Source: Primula veris (lineage: Eukaryota > Streptophyta > Magnoliopsida > Ericales > Primulaceae). From it: 64,000 nucleotides of DNA. Shown here piece after piece: positions 22,139 to 31,437 of the stretch. A program made the position numbers and the translations under genes. Under the pieces are notes generated by a model. It was not told the origin of the DNA and did no database searches. It was given only the letters and a program-made list of their open reading frames with translations. Each line of letters opens with the position of its first letter. The stretch's first letter is position 1. The DNA lies in NCBI GenBank assembly GCA_963682055.1, contig OY821751.1, positions 10,540,001 to 10,604,000 on the forward strand, given 5' to 3'.

Positions 22139-22696
22139 ATATAGGATAAACTATCAATAAATATAACTTTACAAAACTAATTACCAAAACATACTATACC
22201 AAACGTTTCTTCCTAAAAGTTACAACTAACTAACTAACTAATAAGATGGAAAATTTCAAAATTCAAAAATATTAATTACAAATTTTCAAAAAAATAATAA
22301 TTTATATTAAAAGAACATTTTTTTAAAAAATATTTATAACTTCAAAAAGGTGTGCATACATGTAGGTATGCACACTTCAAAAAGTGTAATTTTTTTATAA
22401 TTTTTTTTTATATATTTTTTTTTATAAAAACTTCAAAAAGTGCGCATACATTTAGGTATATTTATTTTGGTATTCTTCTAAAAGAAATATTTTTATAAAA
22501 GTTTTTGACTTTTTTCCAAAAGATTTTGACTTTTTTCAAAAGATTTTTGACTTTTTTCAATAAATATTTAAATAAAATATTAATATTTTTTTAGTTTGTT
22601 AGTTGGTTAGTTAATTGTACCTTTTGGAAATAAATGTTTGGAGTTGTATGTTTTGGTAATTGGGTTTGCTCAATAGTATGTTTTGGTAATTGCCCT
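22139..22696. mobile_element. Second TIR insertion nested in Copia LTR, about 558 bp
   Basis: This block is absent from the other LTR, whose empty site ACTTATA is at about 24885-24891. ACTTATA flanks the block at 22132-22138 and 22697-22703. Inverted similarity between the ends includes AATTACCAAAACATACTAT (22179 onward, and inverted near 22675) and TTAACTAACTAACTAA-type runs. Inner direct phrases CTTCAAAAAGTG and GCATACAT are also repeated. The exact ends and superfamily are uncertain. Confidence 0.75.
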
Positions 22697-23226
22697 ACTT
22701 ATACACTGTGTTTACAAAATATGGTAACACAATATACTTAATAATAAACTTTTCTAGTTTATTCAACGTGGTTGATTTTTCAATTTTTTCTTCATTGACT
22801 GACTTCAGTAAATAAATCTTTGCTGCGCAATTTTTCATATAATATTTTCTAAGATTGCACATATTCGAATATCTTCTTATTATATTTTGCTTGATCAACA
22901 AGCTGCAATTTACAAACACAGTAGTACTTTCAGCTTCTTCATGAGTGGAATTTACAAACACGGTAGTACTTTTTTTGCTGAAACCATTGTATCCCAATCG
23001 ACTTCCATCCTTAGCTGCTCTTTGAGATGACATAATCTCATTCAATATTTCTGATATCGAAGTGTTTAGCATTTTTATCTTTCTTTCTGCCTCACTTACT
23101 TCTACCTGTTTTTTTATGCAGTTTAACTTTCAATTCACAATTCTCTAGAGTTAGTGAAGCAAGTTTATCCTCAATCTTTTGACACTTTTAGATGTGTAGA
23201 GTGTATTTTTCAAATAAATTTAAATA

Positions 23227-24317
23227 CTATTTTTCAAAATCTACCATGGTAACTCTCTCATCATCACTGTCATAATCATTGTCAGTTTTAACTTGATCAC
23301 TTTTAGAAAATATATTAGAATCAGATAGCTCATTAGTTTTTTCAAAACTACAAACATTACTAGTCTCTATATTACAGTCACCATCACTTCCACTTTTATC
23401 ATAAGATGACATCTCAGCCATTGCTGCTCTGGTTTTTTTCAATGTGTTAGCACATTCTGCCTGAAGATGGCCACGACCACCACAAGCTCTCCATTTTATG
23501 CATTTAGGCATTTGACTGTTTGAATAATCTTTACTTTTAAAGTTTTTACCAAAACTGTTTTTGGATGCCCACCTATTTTCAGACTTCTTAGGGTCATAGT
23601 TATTAACTTGATATCCATTCTGATCATTGAAGAGTCTTTTAAAGAATTTTTTATACATTTTTTTAGTATATGCATATTCTTCATAATTACTTTTGATTTC
23701 AGTTGCAACTGATTTTTCTTCCTTAGCTTGTGGGTAGCTCCTCCTATAGGTGCCTTTTTAAAATGTTTAGACTCATAGGTGATAAGATTCCCTATTAACT
23801 CTTCTAGTTTCATGGTCTCAAGTTTACTAGATTGTTCAATAGCAGTGACTTTCATATCAAATCTAGAAGGAAGACATCTTAGTGTTTTCTTAGCTAAATT
23901 TTTTTCAGAAATATTTTTACCTAGTGTTTTAACATTAATAGCAAGAAAACATATTTTAATATTAAACTGTTCAGCAGTTTCTTCTTCTTCCATTTTTAAG
24001 TCTTCAAAGTCAGTAGCTAATTGTTGCAGTTTAGAGGATATAAACTTAATTCCTTCAAAGATAACTTCTAAAGTTTTCTAGCATTCTTTACTATTAGCAC
24101 ATTAAGAGATTAAGGAAAGAAGATTTACAGTCACCCCATTATAGAGAGAATACACAGCCTTTGAATCACCTAGAGCTTGTCTATTCTGTTCAGCATTCCA
24201 AGCTATCTTGGCCATATTTGATACATTCCCTTCAGCATCAGTTAAGGTTGGTGGAGTCCATCCATCTTCCATCATGCTCAAGTCATCTTCATCGATATGT
24301 TTGATGTATGCTTTCAT
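23227..24317 (-). pseudogene. Broken Copia gag
   Basis: On the minus strand, three pieces in different frames cover the gag of a Ty1/copia element: 24317-24102, 23993-23650 (with KTLRCLPSRFDMKV and LEELIGNLITYE, gag motifs), and 23658-23227 with a zinc-knuckle remnant CGGRGHLQAEC. The first Cys of the CCHC box appears to be replaced by Trp. At least one stop and one frameshift separate the pieces. No protease or pol follows before the LTR at 22914. The product would be non-functional. Confidence 0.8.
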
Positions 24318-24446
24318 CTTGAGATTTCATAATCCATAGTTTGCAGCACCTCTCAATAGTGGTGGTTTTCCACCAGAATTTCCTTCTTCCATTAGATACA
24401 TAGTTTTTAGAGTACAGGATCCACATCAAGTATATTTAATATGAAT

Positions 24447-24458
24447 CTCTGATACCCA
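24447..24458 (-). other. Primer-binding site of Copia element
   Basis: On the minus strand this reads TGGGTATCAGAG, which resembles the initiator-tRNA-Met primer site TGGTATCAGAGC with one extra G. It lies directly inside the right LTR, which makes that LTR the 5' LTR. Confidence 0.65.
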
Positions 24459-24459
24459 T

Positions 24460-25106
24460 TGAAATAACTAAATGTCTTAATTCTCTAAGATTCCGTAACG
24501 CGTGTTTCAGTTACAACTGAACTTCAAAGATTTCAGTTCTCAGTTGTAACTGAATTTGGATCTTGTATAAGCTTAAAGACACACACAATCAAACGTACTG
24601 AATAAGAGTTGAACACAACACATTTGATAACGGAGTTTGACCTAGTCTACTCTCTTGAGCTCTTGTTTATATTAGAATATTGAGAACGTTTACAATGTGT
24701 ATATGATTCTTACAAATCAGTAACTCTCTAACTATTTAAGCCTATACAGCTATTGCTATTACTCCTGTCAACTATTCAATATAGCCTCCTGCGGTAGTCT
24801 ATCTCTCTAGCAAATAGCTCTGTATTATTAGAAAAATAAACGCTTAATTCTGAATACATAATCAAACCCTATGGCCTATTATGCACTTATATACTATGCT
24901 TACAAAAGATGGTAACACAATATATATATTTAAGAATAAACTTTCCTAGTTTATTCAATGTGATTGATTTCTCAATCTTTTCTTCATTGATTGACTTCAG
25001 TATATGAATTTTTGCTGCGCAATTCTTCATATAATATCTTCTGAGATTGCACATATTCGAATATCTTCTCATTATATATTGCTTGATTAACAAGCTATAA
25101 TTCTAC
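24460..25106 (-). repeat. 5' LTR of Copia element (uninterrupted)
   Basis: On the plus strand it begins TGAAATAACTAAATG and ends near TTCTACA. It is the intact counterpart of the left LTR and carries both empty insertion sites. The open frame at 24887-25093 is a shadow shared with the other LTR. Confidence 0.8.
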
Positions 25107-27302
25107 AGAAATCTTAACCTATTTGTCAATATCTTTCAATTGTAATAGTCAGTTACAACTTAAAGTGAAACTCATAAAAGATTCATTAGTAACAAGGTGA
25201 ATATATGACAAAGTATATGACTAAGTGTTCTTTATTAAAATACTGACAACAAAAGAAATTATTAGGTGCTATAAAATAGGTTCTAACACAATTCAACATA
25301 AGAAATATATTTTTTCGACTTCTTTTAATAGATTTCACACCATATACTTAATTTAGTTTTTCTTAGTTCAAGTAATAAATTACTAGCTGCCATGGTTTAA
25401 ATTTTCACTGTCCATGAAGCTTTCATAGTCACTATACAATATTTGTAGAAAAAAATATTTCATTTTTAGAATGTAAAACAAAAATAAATGGTTTATTACA
25501 ACATAAAATAGGAAGATAAAAATTACCAATAGCGTAATTATAGATCATTTGAAAACAAAAAATGACATATTTAGTCAAAAGAAAAAGAATTGGAGACAAC
25601 GAGAATCGAGCACTTTTGAAGCACACATTCTTTTGGATCAACATTTGACCACTAAGCTATTATATATGGAGTTTTATTTGTACGAAATTCAACAGGTGCA
25701 CATGCACTCATTGGTCTTAAACTGGATCCGCCCTTTTAGAAGTGAATAACCATAGACGGAGACTCGAACAACGTCAACTACAACAAATTTGAGCTAGATA
25801 CTCAACAACTACTATCCAAATGCATTCAACAGTTTAAGAAAAGGGAAATAGAGATATTTTCTTGAAAAATAATTATTCATTGTGATTATTTCATCGGATA
25901 AGATATTTTACATGGGAAATAAAGATGTTTCTCGGAACACTTAAACAAAAACTGATTTAACCGTAAATAGTTAGAAAGTTAAAAATAATTATGATAATTA
26001 AGTAAAAACAACTTAAAGTTAAAAACAGCTTAAAGTTAAAAACAACTTATAAATTAAAAATAAACTAAACCTAAGTTAATTATAATAAAAATCAAGGTAA
26101 ATAACTAATTTGTACATTCTATTATAATTTTTTAACAATCGGTACCCTCTAATTTGAAAATTCTCAATTTAGGCATTATACTTCTATCCCTTATTTTACA
26201 TATTTTTTATAGTGAAACTACTATGTATGCAACTTATAAATTAAATATAAATGTATAATTTTTTAAAGTGAAGAATAGATTCTATATAGCTTACAAGTTA
26301 CGTATAAGTTAACAAATAGCTAAAGGATGGAAACCATATTATAAGTAATAGTGTACCATATAAGGAGAATAATTTAAAATTTGTAATATTACATGGAAAA
26401 ATAAATTTTATGAATAGTTACAATGTTGAGAAAAATTATGCGAATTCTTTTCGAACAGTGTCAAACACTTGGAAAAAGGGGAACTAAAAAAACAAAGAAA
26501 AACTCTTTAGGAGCATTATTTTCCTTGAAATTTTATATTGAACGAAACAAACAGATAAAGTAAAAGTAAAACTATTTGAAATGTAAGTCTTGTCTTAGAT
26601 AAGTCAAACCCAAATTAATGGAATCTGGATCGTTTGTCTCCTATTTTCTATCATTTTCCGTGCCTCCTTGTTTTGTTTTACCCAAAATACTGTATTTGTT
26701 AAAAGATATTTAAAAAAATTCTATAATTACGATTATACATGTATTGTTACACTCCAACAATTATTTTTAAAAGAAAAGTCTCACAAGATTTAATTTGGAA
26801 TAAATAAAAAAACTAGTATAATTTAATTAGTGAAATTAAAAAAAAAAAATCATTCAAAGCAATATTATGTCTAAATATTATAAAGGTTTTATATAATATA
26901 TTGTAAAGTCTATAAAAGTATAAAAAAAGTTACAAAAGAAATTTAAAATTTAGGCGAAAATAAATGAATGAGTCATGAAATAGAAGACAGCGATACGGTC
27001 TCAAATTAACATACCTTCTCTTTTAGGTACCGAGAGGGAAAATGGGGGAAAGATAAATTCAAACAAAGTAAAGAATAGAATGGGAAAACAATAAAAATAA
27101 TTGATACACTATAAGTTATATTCCAAATTTGTACTATATTTTATTACAATAATATACCAAATTTGTTTATTTTTTTGCACCCATAATAGTTATCTACTAG
27201 TATATAAAGTGGGATTTATGCGTCACCTTTTTTTTTTTTCATATTATAGAGTTAGGGTTTGCCTGATTTTTTTATCTCCAGGTTAGGTTCTTCATATTAT
27301 AG
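25107..27302. other. AT-rich intergenic region
   Basis: About 2.2 kb of AT-rich sequence with no gene that I can support. The only recognisable item is a tRNA-derived SINE-like head at 25592-25672. Confidence 0.4.
25592..25672 (-). mobile_element. SINE-like tRNA-derived sequence
   Basis: On the minus strand a box A match TAGCTTAGTGG (25659-25649) is followed 37 bp later by a box B-like GCTCGATTC (25611-25603). The spacing and order are those of an internal RNA polymerase III promoter. The sequence does not fold as a proper tRNA by eye, and its 5' context (AGTGGTCAAA) resembles plant SINE heads. The 3' tail and target duplication were not found. Confidence 0.45.
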
Positions 27303-27307
27303 AGTTA

Positions 27308-27880
27308 GTGATAAAGCCATAACTTTGGTCGGTCGCGTTAGGCTTTTCAACAATAATATAATAGTAAATCAACTGTAAATAATGGACACTTCCTGATCTT
27401 TATTATTGCTCGGATTATTATCCTTATTCAGAAGATTACACTTGCTCGGATTAGTATCTCTATTTTACAATTGTGCTCGATTTGACTATTTGACCTCTCT
27501 TCTTGGTCTTTCTCCCCTTTTATTCGGTGCTCGGCTTTATCTCTGCTCGGTTTATTTCTTGACGTGATATGCTTTGACTAATTTCTCTCTTTTCTCAACT
27601 TCTCTCTATATTTTTTGGATAAATTTTCTGGTCCATTTCTAGGAGGGGTAGTTGGCTATTTATAGGCAACTATGCCTTTTAGTATGTTGACAAATGTCTT
27701 CATCCCAGGGGGTTTTTCAGACATGGGTCCCCAGTTGAGTGGGCTTGGTCTTTTGATAGTAATACCTTATTTTCCTATAAAAGGCATAAGATGACCCATT
27801 TAAGCGTTGGATACCCATTTATAAAGTGAGCTGATTATTACCCGAATAGAATATTCGGGTCCAATTTTTATGTTCTATCA
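27308..27880 (-). repeat. 3' LTR of Tat element
   Basis: 573 bp, starting TGATAAAGCCATAACTTTGG and ending TTCTATCA on the plus strand. On the minus strand it has TATAAATA at 27664-27657, the likely U3 promoter. On the plus strand it has CCTATAAAAGG at about 27774-27784, facing the cargo cluster. The right LTR has the same arrangement, so either strand could be transcribed from the LTR. Confidence 0.93.
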
Positions 27881-28063
27881 AGTGCTCCCTGACTTTCTCG
27901 GCGTGGTTTCCATGTCGAGGGAGTCATGTTCGGCCTGTCGAGGATATTACTTCGGTCTTGTCGTTCCTAATACTTCATCGAGAAACGCAACAGACTCATG
28001 ACGGTTCCATGGGGGGCCCATTTAATGTTTCCTATCCTAATATCTTTCTTCGAGGAAAACTCC

Positions 28064-28070
28064 TATAAAA
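28064..28070 (+). promoter_or_regulatory. TATA box of cargo gene 1
   Basis: CTCCTATAAAAGGG, 54 bp upstream of the ATG at 28124. The same motif with flanking TGTCCC recurs before cargo gene 2, and a shorter form is in the LTR. Confidence 0.7.
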
Positions 28071-28123
28071 GGGTGTGTCCCCTCCATAATTAGGCATTTT
28101 ACTACTACTTTGCTCGTGACGTG

Positions 28124-28444
28124 ATGGCTTCCTCTGGTTCTACTGGTGAGAGCTCCTTTAATTATATTTCTTATTTAGAAATGGAGATCAAGAAATCTCG
28201 TACCGCGAATAAGAAACTCGTGGTCAAGGTTTCAAATTACAAGAAAAGGTTGTCTGACATGGATTCTGATCATCATGTGACGATGGCCGATCGAGATTGG
28301 GCTTACGAGCACATAAAGAGGCTCGAGGCTAATCTGGCTAAGCAGAAGGCAGCAAAAAGGGCCTATAAGCTTGCCTTCAAGGAGTTGCATGCTCGGTCTA
28401 AACCGAGTTCGGATGACGATGAAGAAGGCTCTTCCTCGAAATAA
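28124..28444 (+). CDS. Cargo gene 1: small coiled-coil protein
   Basis: An intact single-exon ORF of 106 codons starting MASSGSTGESS. After a short Ser-rich head it is predicted by eye to be a continuous charged helix (IKKSRTANKKLVVKV, then HIKRLEANLAKQKAAKRAYK), ending in an acidic Ser-rich tail. It is transcribed against the retrotransposon's own genes, beginning 244 bp inside the 3' LTR, with its own TATA box and an AATAAA at 28525-28530. Its C-terminal part (KRAYKLAFKELHARSK) matches cargo gene 2 (KRAYKLALKEVYARSK), so the two are paralogues. No known family is recognised and the function is unknown. Confidence 0.7.
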   Translation: MASSGSTGESSFNYISYLEMEIKKSRTANKKLVVKVSNYKKRLSDMDSDHHVTMADRDWAYEHIKRLEANLAKQKAAKRAYKLAFKELHARSKPSSDDDEEGSSSK

Positions 28445-28691
28445 TTAGTCTTTTGTGATTTCTGTTGTAATTTCTTTTGAATAGGGAGTCTTCTCCTCAG
28501 TTGTAATCGAATGTTTTTGAAATTAATAAAATATTTCCCTATCCTTGTTCTTGTCTGTTCATCTTCTTGATATCTTTTTGGATGACTTTAATTGGATTTG
28601 GAACTATGGTTAATTTGCCGTAAATGCTCTTGGGAAGTTCAAGAGGTTATATTTCTTCGAGATGACCTTTGATCTACTCCTTGTTTCCTCC

Positions 28692-28698
28692 TATAAAA
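28692..28698 (+). promoter_or_regulatory. TATA box of cargo gene 2
   Basis: CTCCTATAAAAGGG, 51 bp upstream of the ATG at 28749, with downstream CTGTCCC as in cargo gene 1. The promoter was evidently duplicated with the gene. Confidence 0.7.
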
Positions 28699-28748
28699 GG
28701 GGGCTGTCCCTGTATTCTTTTTGCAATTCCTTCTTTATTAACGAACAA

Positions 28749-29087
28749 ATGGCTTTTCCTCTTGAAAACTATGGTGACAACCTTCCTGAATATATTGCTC
28801 GTCTTGAAGAGGAAGTTCAGAAGGTGCGTTATCTCGAGAAGAGGGTTGCCCGGCTGTCGGTGGAAGCTCGTCGGGCCGCCGAACTAGATGAGCGATTGGA
28901 TGCCATGGAGAAGGAGCACCAGAGGTCTTTGCTCGACAGTATTCGCGCTCGTGCTCGGATCAAAGAGCTCGAGGCCTCCAGAGATAGGCAACTTGCTTCC
29001 AAGAGGGCTTACAAACTGGCCCTTAAGGAAGTGTACGCTCGGTCGAAGGGGAAGCCGAATGACGAAGCGGGCCCTTCTACGAAATGA
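28749..29087 (+). CDS. Cargo gene 2: small coiled-coil protein
   Basis: An intact ORF of 112 codons starting MAFPLENYGDNLPEYIA. Residues about 15-95 form a Glu/Arg-rich heptad-like helix (LEEEVQKVRYLEKRVARLS), then the shared KRAYKLALKEVYARSK block and a short polar tail. AATAAA lies at 29149-29154. It is a diverged tandem copy of cargo gene 1. No catalytic motif is visible. Coiled-coil proteins commonly act through binding partners, but nothing here shows which. Confidence 0.72.
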   Translation: MAFPLENYGDNLPEYIARLEEEVQKVRYLEKRVARLSVEARRAAELDERLDAMEKEHQRSLLDSIRARARIKELEASRDRQLASKRAYKLALKEVYARSKGKPNDEAGPSTK

Positions 29088-29558
29088 TTTTATTGTTTTT
29101 ATTGTATTTCCTTTTACTGCTTCTTCTGTAACGAAGCATCAATCAATCAATAAAGACTTCTTTCTCTTGTTTATATCTGAATTACTTTCCCAATGCAATT
29201 TCTTTTGACTGCGCACGCTTGTGGCCTCATTAATGCTTTTTCTTGGGCCTTGCGTTTGACCTTATACATTGGACCTTCTTATTCTTTATATCTGGGGACC
29301 AATAGGATTTCTTGAGCCTTGTGCAAAAGATCTTAGATATTTATTTGAACTGCTGCCTTTCCCCAAAAATGACGCGTGTTTCGCTGCCATTATTACTTAC
29401 CCCCTTTAAATATTGGTAAGAATCCAAGCGTTTTGTGAACAAGAGTGGCTTTTAATTACTCACGCTTTTTAGAACCTTTTGGGAATCCAAACGTTTTTTC
29501 TTGAACAGACACATCTTTTAATTGCCGTCGCTTCTTAGTACCCATTGGCGAACGGTTG

Positions 29559-31437
29559 TGTAACATTCCGTATTTTTATAAGTAATTTTTATTCATGATT
29601 TAAATTATCCAAAAACGTTTTATACAAATTTTACCAAAAACCGGTCATTCGACTAATTTTTAGCCAAAAACCGAAACTCTTCCAAAAAGCTTTATTTTAA
29701 AAACCTGTTACTATTTTACTAATAAAAAGGACCCAATAGTTTTGTTTCTAAAGATTCGTTATTTTTGAGTAGTAAAACAGTATTTTTGGATCAAGAGTTA
29801 ACTTTTAGGACTTTGAGGACCAAATAGTTCGTTACCACAAACTTTATCAAAACAGTTTTTTCTAAACCAAAAATCAGCCCACTTTCAATTCTTTAAACCT
29901 AAAATCAGCCAAGAGAAGAGAGAGAAAAAGAGAGAAAAGTGAAGAAGAAGAAGAAGAAGAAGAAGAAGGAGAAACCACGTTAGCAGGTTCTTACCGGAAG
30001 CATCTCCTCTACGCGCTAAGGTAACGGGGGTTATCCATTGCGACTAGATGAGGGTGTATGTTAGGATTTGGTTTTGCGTTTATTAGAAATTGGGGGTTTA
30101 TGCCTTTTTATCTTAATTAGGTTTATAAATTGTTAATTGGGTTTAATTGTTGTATGATTTATTCACTTAGTTGAATGGGAGAAATTGATGAGTTAATTAT
30201 ATTAATTTCGGATTAATGAGATTATGGATGGGTTTGCATGTTTTATGCGTTGATTATTGTGATTATATAATTATTGATGAAATTGGATAAATTTATGTTG
30301 AATAATGGTGAATTGTAGTTTATGCATACAAAGTGTTTGTTAAAATGTCTAAAAGTGATTTTATGTTGTTATAGCGTTTGACTAGTTGTGAATTTAGTAC
30401 ATGTGGTTATGTGTTATGTTGTATTACGTTAAGTGACGTATGAGATGATGTTATTTGAATAGTATAATATTATTGGCCGAGGCCTTAATATTTATACGTA
30501 TGAGATTGTGTTAATTGGATGATTTATTATTATTGGCCGAGGCCTTGTGATTTAGCTGTAGTGGCAATGGTCTCTGTCTCTCCCTAATTCCGGGGACAGA
30601 AGACGGCCGAGGAGATAGGGAATGACCTACCTTACGGACTGGGATAGGTGGCGTGAGAGGTCCCAGTGTGCACTATATTTATTTTATTGTTAGCAATGGT
30701 CTATGTCTCTCCCTAATTCCGGGGGCATAAGACGGCCGAAGGGATAGGGAATGACTCGTCTTAAGGACTGGGACGAGTGGCGTGAGAGGTCCAAGTGCGC
30801 ACTATAAATCTACTTTTATGTTGCAATGGTCTATGTCTCTCCCTAATTCCGGGGACATATGACGGCCGAAGGGATAGGGAATGACCTACCTTACGGACTG
30901 GGGTAGGTGGCGTGAGAGGTCCATGTATGCTGTTGATGTGTATTTAATTTATCGTAGTCGTAGAATGTCATTATATTTCTCTTTATACGTCGATTATCGT
31001 AGTTGTAGAATTTGTGAGCTCTTGCATTTATGGGATGGAGTGACGGTGTTTGTGGTGCCGTCCCGTCTAGTTATGTGCGTGGGACTCACCGTTACAATTT
31101 TGTATTTCAGGTACCAATTAGGTTGGCATGTTTGGATAAGAGCTGTTGCATTGCAACATTATGGGTTTGGGGCTTTCGCTTTCTTTTCATTTTTATTCTA
31201 TTTTGAGGTTGTAGCCTACGGGCAATTTACTTTCGTTTGGTAATTTTTATAAGTTGTCAAAACCATTTGGTCATGTAGCCGCGTTTGACAAACAGTTTTA
31301 TTTATTCGCTTAATTGTTCCATTAGCTTGCAAATGTTTTCTTTTAAAATTTTAAATTCGTACCAACAGGTTCTATTTCCTTTTGTTTTAAAAAGGTCATG
31401 CCTCGATATCCGTGTTTATGGAATTTGGGGCGTGACA
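29559..31437 (+). repeat. 5' LTR of nested element
   Basis: It contains a GAAGAAGAAG microsatellite (29941-29968) and three copies of a block of about 140 bp beginning AATGGTCTCTGTCTCTCCCT or close variants (about 30566, 30693 and 30824). The 120-codon open frame inside is identical in both LTRs, has no family resemblance and is not called a gene. Confidence 0.93.

Larger units (their letters stand above)
21122..22914 (-). repeat. 3' LTR of Copia element (interrupted)
   Basis: It matches the right LTR in three pieces: about 21122-21413, 21988-22138 and 22697-22914. Shared phrases include ATTTCAGTTCTCAGTTGTAA and GTTGAACACAACA. The interruptions are a hAT element and another TIR element. Without them the LTR is about 660 bp, against 647 bp on the right. 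The open frame at its right end is a shadow that also appears in the other LTR. Confidence 0.8.
21122..25106 (-). mobile_element. Defective Copia LTR retrotransposon with nested insertions
   Basis: Two related LTRs (left 21122-22914 including inserts, right 24460-25106) flank an internal region that holds only a broken gag on the minus strand. A primer-binding site just inside the right LTR fixes the orientation. Protease, integrase, reverse transcriptase and RNase H are absent, so most of pol was lost. The left boundary is approximate, and I see no clear 5-bp target duplication. The LTRs differ at many positions, so the insertion is old. Confidence 0.8.

Noticed and set aside
24887..25093. 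68-codon ORF with a homologue at 22695-23072
   Set aside because: The similarity arises because both lie in the LTRs of one Copia element; no known domain.
25592..25672. A functional tRNA gene
   Set aside because: Box A and box B are present, but no acceptor stem or anticodon arm can be drawn by eye; SINE-like head preferred.
30881..31243. 120-codon ORF, identical again at 37486-37848
   Set aside because: It lies inside both LTRs of the nested element, is identical because the LTRs are, and has no family motif; treated as an LTR shadow.
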